DNA of 64,000 nucleotides from Tanytarsus gracilentus (Eukaryota; Arthropoda; Insecta; Diptera; Chironomidae): the NCBI GenBank assembly GCA_038502055.1, contig JAXRKN010000020.1, forward strand, positions 558,001 to 622,000. Direction: 5' to 3'. A program made the position numbers and the translations under genes. Within the stretch, counting starts at the first letter, position 1, and each line of letters begins with the position of its first letter. The notes under the pieces are model-generated. The model made no database searches and was not told the origin of the DNA. It was given only the letters and a program-made list of their open reading frames with translations. Shown here piece after piece: positions 47,560 through 59,055 of the stretch.

Positions 47560-50367
47560 TTTTTCCATTAACTTTCTCACAATATTTTTTAATTTTCTCA
47601 CAAATCGGTAAATTATTATTCGCCGCTTTTTTCGCATAATCCAAAGGCGTAAAACCCATAAAATCCTGCGTAAACTCAACCTCATGTCCAATCAAATAAT
47701 CAACAACATTTATGTGTCCGTGAAGTGCGGCAACATGCAGTGCAGTTCGACCCGAAGTATCTTGAAGCGACAAGTCAACGCCAGCAAGTCTGTAAGACTC
47801 AATTCTCTTCATTAAACCCTTCGCGGCTGCCTCACAAATTTTCTCTCCTAAACTTCGCGTCGATCCCAAAACGTGAGCACCACATTTCAGCAATAATTTA
47901 ATGATCTGATGATGATCGTGATCGATTGCCTCACTCAACGCACTTTTATCGTATCTATCGCGGATGTGAACTGCAGCTCCATTCAGCAAAAGATGTTTCA
48001 CAACTTCCTCGTTGCCTTCAGCGCAAGCGACATGCAAAGCCGTTCGAAGATCGTAATTTATTGACGATAAATTTGCTCCGTAGGATTTGAGCATGTCGAG
48101 TTTTTTGATGTCGCCTGACACGACAGCGGAATTGACCATGGCCGGGAATAAAATTGCGCCAAGCTGGAAATTATTAAGAGTTTATAAAAATTTAAATTTA
48201 TCAAATTTAAACCCACCTGTTCCAGCTCATGAGCGGTGGTCAAGTGAAGTGACCGTGCAACCGCATCAACCAGATCGAAATCTTGTAATTCGGGTCCTTT
48301 TTCATTCGTCAATTCACCTCTCAAATTTTTCATCATCATACTTTTCTTCGTCTCTAAGTTCCAATCGTCTTTTGCGAGAACGTAAGAGAGTTTCACGACA
48401 GCTGCTTCGGGTGTCATGTCTTGAGGTAAGAAATTATTTTTCTTATTAAATCGAGTGAAATGAATTAAAACTCACCAAAACCATTGATGACACCTAAATC
48501 GGTTAAATACCTTCCGGTCTCATAAATTTCCGCGACACTTCCCGAAATGCACTGAGTGCAATTTATGATGATCACGCCACGTTCATTTGCATCCCTCAGT
48601 ACTTCAATTAAATCCTTTCGATTGCTCGGAATATTTCCAGCGCCAAAAGTCTGCAAAACGACACCAAGAAGTTCGCTCATGAAAGCTTTCACGGTGCTAG
48701 TCGTGATGTTTGGAAAAATTCTCAGTAAACCGACATTTTCGTCTAGCTTTGAGTGAACTGTAAATTTAGCGACATTGCAGGGACGAAAAATTAGTCGATA
48801 GTCGACTTCAACGTTGATTCCGATTCTAGCGATTGGCGCGACATTTGGTGATGAAAAAGCGTCCAGAGATGCGCTGTTGACTTTTATAACTCGATTGCCG
48901 CGAAAAAGTTTCGAGTTGAAGAAAACGCAAACTTCTGGAATTGCGTAATTTCCGGCTAATATGAGAGCGCCCAAAAAGTTGTCTTTGCCGTCAGTTCGAG
49001 TCTCGAAAATTGGAATTTGACTTCCGGTTATGATGACAGTCTTTCCGAGATTCTCGAGCATAAACGAAAGCGCTGAGGCGGTGTATGAAAGTGTGTCGGT
49101 ACCGTGTAGAACGACAAATCCGTCAAAAAACTCGTAAGATTGCTATAAAAAATTTTGACACATTTGAGAATGAAATTTATTAAATTTCTCACTTTAAAAT
49201 TTACTAAATTCTCACTTTAATGTCTTGAGCGATTTTCATCCAATCGTTAAAGGACATGTTCGATGAATCCAAAATTGGCTCGTACTCGGTTAAGGTGTAA
49301 ATTATTCTTCGAGGCTCTCCTTGCACCTTTAAAATTTTAGGACGAAAAATTAAATTTATTTTTTAAAGAATTTAGAATTTAAGAAATTATCAAAAAAAAA
49401 TTCAGGGTTTTCAAGGTTAAAAAGATAATTCAAGGTCACTCCTTAAAAATGAGTTTTTGTTAAAATTATCTCAACCCTGCGTCAAAAGATGAACTAGAAA
49501 TTTACCGCTGGAAGGACGAAAGGTGCCATCGATGCTGATTTACCAAATCTTAGACTTGCGTATTCTTCGTCATGAAGCTGAGGATGTTTTCTGATAATAA
49601 AAATTTGCATTAAATAAATTTCTACTATTAATAAAGTTATTTTAAAATTCTAATTCTAATTTTAAATAATTTTATTTTAGAGATGAAGTTTAACTCAAAT
49701 TTATTCAAAAAGCTGAGAACTTTTTAATTTTACGGTTGTTTAAAAACGTAAAAAATTGAATATCAGACTTTTAAATTATTTTACCTAATTTTCTTAGCCA
49801 AAGTATTCGCAATCGGTTCCAACGCTGAAAAATTATAAATTTTGTTAAAAATATTTTTACAATTTTCCGTGTGCTTCAATTATTATTCAATATTTATTTT
49901 AAAAATTAATAAATGGACTTGAAAAACTTGATAATTTTTTAATCACACAAATGATGATACAGATGTTACGATTATGGGAGTAAAAGACTCGTGTCAGCGC
50001 ATCGTTCGTGATCAATGTTTGAGTTTCATGTTAACAAATTTTTATGCACGTCACTCACCGTTTTTATCGTTTCTGAGCATTCCAATTGTGCCACCTGAAT
50101 GAATAATTAAATAATTAATTTTAAAAAGTTAATTGATGAAAAGTTTTTTTAATTTAAGTTTAATTTTAAAATTTAGTTTAAAGGTTTCAAAATTAATTTT
50201 AATTTGCATGTAAAAAACTTGCGCTTACCTGTGTACAAAACCAAAACCCGAACTTCAGATTGATTCGATAAATTTCCAAAACTAATTTTCTTCATCACAG
50301 CCAAAGTCGATTTTGAGTCATTTTTTGAAAATTGCAGTGTTGACGAATTTATTACGTTTGAAGTCAT
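47555..50367 (-). CDS. L-asparaginase type I with C-terminal ankyrin repeats
   Basis: Eight exons: 50367-50229, 50094-50059, 49824-49785, 49590-49506, 49326-49216, 49142-48476, 48419-48217 and 48163-47555, giving 629 residues. The asparaginase domain (about 38-400) has both threonine motifs: YTGGTIGM (Thr49, formed across the first splice) and LHGTDTLSYT (Thr152-Asp153). The C-terminal third carries about four to five ankyrin repeats (for example RTALHVACAEGNEEVVKHLL and GRTALHVAALHGHINVVDYL). This matches animal cytosolic ASPG (60-kDa lysophospholipase/asparaginase), which hydrolyses asparagine to aspartate. All catalytic residues examined are present. It is divergent from Mss4 (547 bp between starts). 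Confidence 0.95.
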
Positions 50368-50913
50368 TTTAGACTTTCAAAAATTAAAAATCGAATTTAA
50401 AAAAAATAATTCGAAAATTGCAAGAAAATATTTACTTAAAAATTGAACTTGATTTGATGGAGCGTCGAACGAAGACTGATTTTATTCTTCGTGGATTTTT
50501 TTATATCAATCTTCTTCTTCGAATATCTAGGAGTGAAACTTTTTCATCATATTTTCTTCTCAAATTTTATTTTACTCATTTTTTTGGTGTTCTGCAAATT
50601 TTCGCATCCAATTTTTTAATTTTTTTGGTTAATTTTTTTAAATTTATATTCTTTTAAATTTAATTTTAAATCTTTATTTTAAAGTTGGAAAAACAGTTAA
50701 TGTTTTTAAATGTTAATTCAGTAATTTAATTTTGTAACGTACATTTAAAATTCAAATTTAAATGTTGCATGTTTTCGTTTCAATGTTTTTGTTTACATTC
50801 TCAATAAAATATATTTTCTCATCGGCAATTTTTAAATTCTATATTGAATCGTCGAATTAAGCGAAATTTCAACTTCAATCAACATTCCTTAAAACCTTAA
50901 CACCGCTTTACAC

Positions 50914-51338
50914 ATGGAGGAGTCAAAGTTTCAGCATGAAATCGGAGAAGATCAGAAAAATGTCAAAAAAATTAGGTAAAAATTTAAAACTATTAAATTC
51001 TCGATTAATTTGATAAAAAAAAATTATTTTTAAGGTGTCAATTTTGTAACAGTCTCATCCTCTCCAAGTCCTCATCCACCATCAAACTTCAAACATTTTC
51101 ACTTCCACTAATGCATCAAAAAAATTCTCGAACTGCCGACGAATTCGAAACGGAAGATTTTAATGAGTTTTGGCAAGTCGATGACATGTTCACATTCGAT
51201 AACGTTGGATTCTCAAACACCGTCGGAAATTTTAAATTTTTAATTTGCGCCGACTGTGAAATGGGTCCAGTTGGCTATCACGATATTGAGACTAAGAAGA
51301 GCTTCGTTGCGTTGGCGAGAGTTAAGCATGAGGATTAA
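50914..51338 (+). CDS. Mss4: Mss4/RABIF Rab-binding chaperone
   Basis: Two exons, 50914-50975 and 51035-51338, join at phase 2 to give 121 residues. A zinc-binding CxxC pair (CQFC, formed at the splice junction) and a second pair (CADC) frame the fold. The signatures FWQVDDMFTFDNVGFSNTVG and CADCEMGPVGYHD are diagnostic of Mss4. The protein binds nucleotide-free Rab GTPases of the secretory pathway and acts as a Rab chaperone or weak exchange factor. Length agrees with the family (about 120 residues). Confidence 0.95.
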
Positions 51339-51676
51339 AATTTAATTTGTGATTTGAAATGAATTTATAAAGTTTTAAATTAAAATTGGATAAATTTTGT
51401 AACCTCTAAAAGTCGACAGATTTTTTGAAATATAAATTTTGGAAGTTGATTTTTATTGAAATATTTTTAAATTTGCACATTTTAAAATATTTCAGATCCA
51501 GTAAAACCTTCCATCGATATTTTTAGCTTCATTAAATATTTTTTTACTAAACAGAAAGTTATCGAAAATTTTAACCAACATAGCGAAGCTTTAAAAGTGA
51601 ATCCAGTGATTACAAATTGATAAATATTTTTTTAGATTTGAAATTTTAATTATTATTTTATTCATTTTAAAGAATT

Positions 51677-52129
51677 TTAAATTACAATAAAAATCATCAA
51701 AATTAAATGCTCCAAAATTGCACAAAAAAATGTGAGTAAAATTAATTTTTTTAATCTTTTCTTGATTATTTCTTTATGAGAATTTTTGTTGCATGAAAAA
51801 CCTCCAGCTCCAGCAGCAATTGGAAACGGAATTGGAATCGGAATCGGCACAGGAATGAAGAAATATGGAAAAATTGGCGGTAACGGTTGATTGGTTGTGT
51901 CAGGTTGAGTTGTCTCATCGGTTGAGGTTATTAATTCAGTTGTGGTTGTTGAAAATTCGGTGCTTTGAAGTGGAGTAAAAGTGTGAGGAGTGATTGACTC
52001 AATTTTAGTGTCAGATAAAAGATTTTTTTCCTCATTTTTTGAATAATTTAAATTTACATCGTATTTAATTGTTCTGGTGGTAATTAAAATAATTCCGATT
52101 AATATCAAAAATATTAAAAATACATTCAT
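51677..52129 (-). CDS. Orphan secreted or membrane protein, Thr/Pro-rich
   Basis: A single open frame of 150 residues that I do not recognise. The N-terminus MNVFLIFLILIGIILITT is a signal peptide or anchor. A Thr/Ser-rich middle (STTTTELITSTDETTQPDTT) is followed by PPIFPYFFIPVPIPIPIPFP and a Gly/Cys segment. The final 25 residues are strongly hydrophobic (KLILLTFFCAILEHLILMIF). It could be a type I-like small membrane mucin or a cuticle/peritrophic protein. Composition differs from random AT-rich DNA, which supports real coding, but splicing at the 3' end was not excluded. It is convergent with Mss4. Confidence 0.55.
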   Translation of the reverse strand: MNVFLIFLILIGIILITTRTIKYDVNLNYSKNEEKNLLSDTKIESITPHTFTPLQSTEFSTTTTELITSTDETTQPDTTNQPLPPIFPYFFIPVPIPIPIPFPIAAGAGGFSCNKNSHKEIIKKRLKKLILLTFFCAILEHLILMIFIVI

Positions 52130-53182
52130 TTTAACATCCTGGAATGATTTTTCTTTTTCTCTTCACAAATGTTCACACTTCAATTATCAAAATAACACTG
52201 AGAAAGATTTTTAGAAGCTAAAAAAGTTCTTTTATTATTTATTTAATTTTTAATATTTGCTCGGAATTAGACGGCAATAAATTAACGTCAAACAGTTAGT
52301 TAGAAAGTGAAAATTGTTATTGAGAGATTTAACAAGTCGCGAGTATTAAAATCGAGAAATTCTCTTTGTGATTTTTCGCACAATATTGTCAAATATTTTT
52401 TTTTTGAAACAAAGAGTCGTTCAACTTTAATTTTGCTTTATAAAATGAGTTGAAGAATTTTAAAAATTAAATATTTATCAGTCGCTTAATTTAAGTTGAA
52501 ACCTTAATACATAAATAATGAATAAAATTTTGAACATTTCTTTTGACAATAAAAATTTAAACAATTTAAATTTAAATATTTTATTAAGTAAAATTTAAAA
52601 AACTCACTAAAAAATTTATTAAGCAATAATTTTCATTTTTTTGAGCGATAACTTTGATGTTAATTTTAAATATAAATGATTTGAAAAATAATTTTCTGCA
52701 TTTAATTTTATAGCTCCGCTATGCATGTTTTATAAATATTAACCTTAAACTCTTTGCTTCATTTTCGGCGGAGTTTTTTCTCTCTTCAGAATTTTTTTTT
52801 CCATCAACAAAACCTGATTGAATGTTTACAGCTGCAGAGATGATTTTTCAACATTCTATTCTTCTTAGTCGCTCGATGGCTCTTGGCACTTAAAGAAGGC
52901 AAAATATTTAAAAAATAAAATTGAAAACATTTAAAAACAATTAAAAAGTTTAGCTTGGTGAAAAATAAAAATTAAGGAATTAAAAACGAATTAAAAAATT
53001 AAAATAAACTTAAAGTTTTAATTAATTTTATAAAGTTTAATTTTTTTTAAATAGTTGTGTTTAAAAACATTTAAAAATTGAATTAAATTTTCAAAAATTC
53101 CAAATTTTTGTGACATTAAATTTTTGGAAGTATTCAACCTTGAAATTTTGAGGTCAACACGCGCCGAAAAAGTATTACAAAA
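52130..53182. other. AT-rich intergenic stretch
   Basis: No gene supported. It should contain the promoters of the orphan gene (-) and the protease-LRR gene (+). Confidence 0.5.
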
Positions 53183-56100
53183 ATGCAAAACATCTTCGCG
53201 ATTTTTCTATTCTTTCTTCTCTTCGTCTCATGCGACGGTTCTGAGTGTGGAATAAAGAAGTTAAAAAAATCTTCGCTCATTAGCGGTGGAGAACAGAGTT
53301 ATCCGGGTGAATGGCCTTGGCTTGTGTCGTTGCATAGGAATCTTTATTTAAATAAATCGGAATATTTTTGTGGTTCTTCGCTTATTAATGAAAAAGTTTT
53401 AATCACGGGTGAGTTTTTAATTGTGTTTGGTCAACGGATTTTATTATCCTGTTTTTTGGCTAAAACTTGTGGTTGGGAAAATCTTAAAAAAGTTTAAAAC
53501 CGGGATCCATAAAAAAAAATTAAATAATATTAAACATATTTGTGACCATAAAAAGTGGTCATGAACATCTTTACACAGAATAATTTAACTACACATGATT
53601 AATTTTACGGAAAACAATGTCCCATGATGACTGACACTAAAACTCTAAGAGAGATTATTCGATCACCGACATTTCTCGCTTGAGATATGTTTGCAGTTAC
53701 TCGGTGGACGATTCCTGAGTGGACGTCTGCCACTAGGGTGATATATTTTCTCTTAAAAGTTAATTATAATTTAAAGTTAATATGCGCATATATGCAAAGG
53801 TTTCGTTTTAATCCTTAGTCTAGCCTGGAAGCTATAGAACAGAGATAAAAACGGGCACGTCTTTCATGGTTATCCCAGCGGCCACCACTATGTTATTATT
53901 TAATCAATTCCGGGACACATCCTAAAATTAAGATTTTTAGCATAACCCACACAAGTTGTGGTAAATTTTGTCCATTTAACACAGCTGTAATCGTTTGGAT
54001 TGAGTTAAACTGATTTTTTATGCACTTGATTATTAAATACTGATCTGATACGATGGGATACGCGGCAACACCCACTAGTGGGGTTTGAATTATTTTTTAA
54101 ATCAAATAAGCTTTAGTCTTTATAATTTGACAAATTAAAATAATATTTCAATTTCTTTCAAGCGGCTCATTGCATCAATGATACATTGAATTATGATATT
54201 TTTGCTCTACTCGGACGTCATAACTACAACAATGAAAGTGAAACAAATTGGGTTAAAAGGAACATCATTAGAAGAATATCACATGAAGAATACAAGGATG
54301 ATAATACTCAACCCAAAAGCTTGTCCGATATTGGAATTTTATTCATGGAAAGTCCAGTTGTATACACAAATTTTATTCAGCCAATTTGCTTGCCAAAAGT
54401 TAATGAAAATGTCTTCGAAGTTGATGGAATTGTTGCAGGTCACGGTCAATCGGCTTCATATCAGCCTACAACAGAAATTTCTAAGTTTGTCCACATGAAA
54501 AGCATTACATTAGTAAAATGCCTTTTTAGCAGCGAAGTATCATTAAAAATTGTATCCGAAAATTCATTTTGTGCTGCTGGACCAGATGGAATTCCATGTT
54601 TTGGTGAGAAATCTTGTTTCAGCTTTTGTTAAATTCAAAACCATCAAAAAATTATTAAATTTCTTTTTTATTTTAGGCGACAGTGGAGGTGGTTTTATTT
54701 CTGAAGATCATGGTAAATGGACAATTCTCGGTGTCGTGTCGCAAACACTTGACACTGACTGTACGAATAGTGGTTTCGTGGTCTTTGTTAATCTTGCACT
54801 TTACCTCGATTGGATTGAAAGAAAAATTAACGAGTTGAAAAAATTACCACCATCAGCTTTTGTCTTCACACCCAAAATAAATCCTTGTGATTATGTTAAT
54901 TGTGGCGATCACAAAAATTCTTACTGTGATGTTGTAAACTCGAAAGCAATTTGTAAATGTTCAGATGGATTGAATTGGAGTGCTGGACTTTGCATTGAAT
55001 GCGTCTTCGATTTCGATTGCCAACCAGGTTATCAATGTCGCAACACAGAATGCGTTGATTTATGTCAAAGCTTTTCGTGTGGACCAACAAATGGAGCTCA
55101 ATGTAAAATTGAAAACTCAAAGCCAATTTGTGAGTGTAAAAATGGCTTCAAGTGGTCAAACGGAAATTGCCGAGAATGTCTTGAAAATTTTGACTGCTCA
55201 AGCACTAAAATCTGTTCAAATTATAAATGCATCGATCTATGTACGCTCACAATTTGCGGTCAAAACTCAAAATGTTCTGTAATTAACAGAAAAACTCAAT
55301 GCGAATGTCTCGATGACTTTGAACTCGATAATTTTGGAAAATGCATAAAAAAAACTTGCAAAGAAAAAAATTGTCCTCAATTTTCGAGATGTTTTGAGTT
55401 TTATGGAAAAGGCGAATGTCGTTGCTTGGATGGAATGACTTTGGATCACACGAAAACTAAATGTCAATGGTGTAAGAAAAAACTGATTTTTTTTTATTTC
55501 AATTGATTATTTTTCACTTTCCGCAGCATGCGACAATGGAGCTAAAAAATATGAGATGAGTGATCGATGTGACGGACATTCAGACTGCAGCGATAAAACC
55601 GATGAAAACCAGTGCGGTAAATTTTTTGTGAAATATTTTAGTTCAAATCTTAAATTATTTATTTTTCTAGCGAAAGGAAAAATTTATGAAAATTGGCGGC
55701 TATCTGGATGCGATTCTTGTCCAGGATGTATCGACTGCACGCGCTACAAAACTTTTGTGCTCGATGATAAAACAAAAATTGATTCGGAAAATTTTATGAT
55801 TTCTTCAGGTCGAGATGAAAGTGTGCAAAGAATTCACATGAGAGACAACAAACTTGTCAAGTTTTTACCTCTCACAGTTCAAGATCGATTTCCAAACTTG
55901 ATCGAGTATAATTTTTACGGCAATTCAGTAAAAAATATTAAAAAAGAAAATTTTGCGGGATTGAAAAAGTTAAAAATTATTTTGTTGTATGGAAATGAAA
56001 TTGAGACAGTTGAAGAAAATTCTTTCGAAGATTTGAGAAATTTGGAAAAACTTTGGCTCCATGAAAATCAAATTGCGTCATTGCCGCCAAAAATCTTTGA

Positions 56101-56530
56101 AAATTTGATTTCATTGAAGGAACTTTTTTTGCATAAAAATAAACTGGAAACTTTGAGTGAAAATTTGTTCAGCAATTTGAGAAATTTGGAAAAACTTTGG
56201 CTCCATGAAAATCAAATTGCGTCATTGCCGCCAAAAATCTTCGATGACTTGAGTAACTTGGAGTTTATAAGCATAGGACCGAACAAACTAAAATTTCTTC
56301 CTGAAAAACTTTTTATAAATAATAAAAAAATTCAACAAATTTGGACTGGAGAAAATCAGCTACAAAAAATTGATTCAAACATTTTTGATGGTTTAATTTT
56401 TTTGGAGTTCGTGAATCTGAATGGAAACACTTGCATAAGTAGAGAGTTCGGTAACAGTACAAATCTTTATGTCCTCAGTAGCGCAGAAAAAAATGAACTC
56501 AAGCAAGAATTGCAAAAAAAATGCTTATAA
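53183..56530 (+). CDS. Serine protease-EGF-LDLa-LRR chimeric secreted protein
   Basis: Five exons (53183-53408, 54163-54603, 54677-55471, 55527-55616, 55671-56530) join to 803 residues, every intron in phase 1. Signal peptide (1 to about 18); short pro-region with a Cys; mature start LISGGEQSYPGEWPWLVSLH, unlike the usual R-IVGG. The trypsin fold has His78 (TAAHC), Asp131 (LSDIGIL) and Ser225 (GDSGGGF), so it looks active. Residues about 275-487 hold Cys-rich EGF-like modules (CDYVNCGDHKNSYC, CKCSDG, CECKNG, CRCLDG). Residues about 488-517 form one LDLa (CDG-SDCSDKTDENQC) on a single 90-nt exon. Residues 518-803 form a leucine-rich domain of about seven repeats with duplicated LRNLEKLWLHENQIASLPPKIF units, related to the LRR module of the neighbouring genes. 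It is probably a haemolymph recognition protease; this is inference. Intron 1 hosts a family-B element. Confidence 0.88.
53540..53932. other. Less AT-rich block within chimera intron 1
   Basis: The base composition and word content differ from the surrounding AT-rich introns (for example GATTCCTGAGTGGACGTCTG and GGCACGTCTTTCATGGTTAT). No open frame was recognised. It adjoins the family-B element and may be part of a larger or nested insertion. Confidence 0.4.
53933..54090 (-). mobile_element. Repeat element family B, short copy
   Basis: On the minus strand it begins ATTCAAACCCCACTAGTGGG and continues GTTGCCGCGTATCCCATCG, closely matching the first about 100 bp of the element at 38918. It ends GTGTGGGTTATGCTAAAAAT, like that element's right end. 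Nearly the whole core is missing. It lies inside intron 1 of the protease-LRR gene. Confidence 0.75.
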
Positions 56531-57012
56531 AAAGCTAAAAATTTCCAAAATCAATCATTAAGGAAAATTAAAGATGTTAATTGCTAACTTTAACTCTTTT
56601 TTTATTTCATTTTTATTTTTTACAAAAAATTATAGATAAAAAAAATTGAACAATTTTAAAAAATTTTAAAACGCCCAAGATTTTTTTATAAAAACGAAAG
56701 CGCTAATTTTTTAATTAATCTCTGCCTAAAACGTTTGTCTCTCTCTCTCTCTATCTCTCTCTTAAACTCTCATTTACTCTCTTCAAAAAATTTTAATCCC
56801 TCCACATGTTTCTCTTTTAACAAACTAATGGATTTAATTTAATTAACCTAAAAATTCGGAATTTGTACACAACCAGAATTAATTAGCTTCCATTCAGCAA
56901 AATAAAAAATTATTTAACCTCCGACGATTTTTTTTTATTATTATTTTTCAGGTAGTTAAATTATGAAATTATTTTCGCTTAAAGTACAGAAAAATTTAGT
57001 TCGTTTTATTTT

Positions 57013-58806
57013 TTACCAAGCGTTAATTAAATTTTCTCGAAAACAATTTTCCTCGATCCATGGAACGTAGGACGAAATTCTGGTGAACACCACTGGATTT
57101 TTGTATCCACATGATCGTCCGAACGACATTGTTGCGTGAAGGAAGAATTTTCCATCCCTCGACAAACCAAGTGGACCACCACTTGCTCCCGAACTGTCAG
57201 AAATTAATTAAAATTTGTATTTTTTAAATAATTTTCAAATTAATCAATTAAAAATCTTACCACAACTCATTAAACTCAACGTCATCAACTGCACAAAGAT
57301 GTTTCTCGGTTATTTTTGCCTCAAATTTCCTTTCACAAGTTTCCTTTGGGACATTTTTAATTGCAACCTTCAAAAGCCAGTCAGATTTGGGAATATTTCG
57401 TCTTTGAATGTAAGCCACGCCAAAGCCTGCATTAATAAAATTTTCTTCATTCGTAGAATTTTCCTCATTGAGACACGCTGGGAAGATGAAAGATGTAAAA
57501 TTTACAGGTTCAGCGAGTTTTATAAGCGCGATGTTGTTTTGCTTTTGCCTCACATTAAATTCAGGGTGAATTATTATTTGCTGAATTAAAAGAAAAATTA
57601 TTAATTTAAAGGCGGAAAAATTTGAAATAATGGATTAAAATAAAATAACCAGAGATGGACAATTACATTGTAATCAAGTAAAAATTGAATTAAAAAAATT
57701 TGTTTTTATACAAAATTGATGTAATTTCTTAAAACTAAATTACATTACATGCAATTTTTTGTAATTGCCCATCTTTGAACATCATAAAAATGTTATAAAT
57801 AAAAATCCAAATATTTTTAATTTTAAATCATCAAAGTTATCACAAAAAGTATTTAATTTTTTGTTAGGAAAGTCCCAAAATTATTAAAATCCAATTAAAT
57901 CTCCTATCAATTTTTTGTTTCATATAATTTCTACGGAAAAACCGATAATTTAAAATTCTTGAGTAAGATTAAAGTTTGTTTTTTAAATTTTCTCTCATCT
58001 TTTCTTATTAAAATAATTTCTTAAATAAATAAAACAAAAATTCACGTCCTACCTCAATATTAATGTCAACAGCCTTCGACGAGTCTCGAGTTTCGTTTGT
58101 GTTCAAAGATGTCTGTGAGAAAAAGAAGAAAGAGAGAATTAAATCAAAAGATTAGGGAGAACATGAAGAAACGTGTAAAGATTAATATTCAAGTTTGTTG
58201 TTCAAAAGCTCAAATTAAAAGTTTAACTTCGATTTTTATCAGAGATGGACAATTACAAATAATTACCTGTAATGGAATTTAATTTTGGGAATTTACATGA
58301 ATTTTATCTGAATATGTAATTAATGAAATTTAATTTTTTGTAATGTAATTTTTACTCGATTAAAACGTAATTGCCCATCTCTGATTTTAGGAAAATAAAA
58401 TTTAAATATTAATTTTTTAAAAAGGTTTATAAATTTTTTTAATGCATTAAAATAATTTTCTCAAAAAACCCATAAAATTATCCTATAAATTCCAACTCAC
58501 CCTTCCAAGTCTCACAAAATCAGGCTTGAAACTTCTTTTTCTAACACAATTCGCAGATGTCACGATAAACTTCTCAGAAATAAGAACTCCAGTGCACTTA
58601 AACTCGCCGTCATCATAATGAAGTCCAGCAACAAAAGGAAATTCTCCTAGTTGAGCGTAATTTGGTGACAATTCAGCAATTTCTTGATTCTCAATATTTA
58701 ATCTTGCACCAAATGACTCACACGCGATTTTAGACTTTGATTTTGGAATCGGCGTTGGTGACGCGAAGTTCAACATAATTAAAAATAAAAATATTAAAAG
58801 TTTCAT
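57013..58806 (-). CDS. Serine protease homolog with degenerate triad
   Basis: Four exons (58806-58501, 58112-58053, 57580-57261, 57193-57013) give 288 residues. A signal peptide (MKLLIFLFLIMLNFAS) is followed by a trypsin-fold domain with FPFVAGLHY and the usual disulphide cysteines. The triad is damaged: His to Asn86 (TSANC instead of TAAHC) and Asp to Asn138 (NNIALI). Ser233 is kept but in GASGGP, where the conserved Asp before Ser is Ala. No R-IVGG activation site is visible, so it is not a zymogen of the usual kind. Expected to be a non-catalytic extracellular binding protein or cofactor. MITE copies occupy introns 1 and 2. It is convergent with the protease-LRR gene. Confidence 0.9.
57650..57777. 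mobile_element. MITE family A, copy 3 (SPH intron 2)
   Basis: CAGAGATGGACAATTACATT at the left, GTAATTGCCCATCTTTG at the right (one terminal mismatch). The interior shares TGTAATCAAGTAAAAATT with copies 1 and 5. It lies inside the intron between SPH exons 2 and 3. Confidence 0.75.
58240..58383. mobile_element. MITE family A, copy 4 (SPH intron 1)
   Basis: CAGAGATGGACAATTAC at the left and GTAATTGCCCATCTCTG at the right, 144 bp. It lies inside SPH intron 1. Confidence 0.78.
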
Positions 58807-58951
58807 GTCTTATCTCGTGAAAAAGCTGCGAGTGACTGAGAGAAGATTTATTTTTGTGAGATTTAATTGAGAATTAAAAATATTTTTAGTAGATTAAAAG
58901 AAAAAAATTCAAATTTATTTTTTTGACAAATTAATATTTTTAAAAACCGAT

Positions 58952-59055
58952 CAGAGATGGACAATTACACTGTAATCGAGTAAAAATTAAATAACATTAC
59001 AAAAATTAAATTTTCATACAAATTTCATGTAATTTTTTGTAATCGATTATCTCTG
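58952..59055. mobile_element. MITE family A, copy 5
   Basis: CAGAGATGGACAATTACACT at the left and GTAATCGATTATCTCTG at the right, 104 bp. It lies about 150 bp upstream of the SPH start codon, so it is in the gene's 5' flank. Confidence 0.72.
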
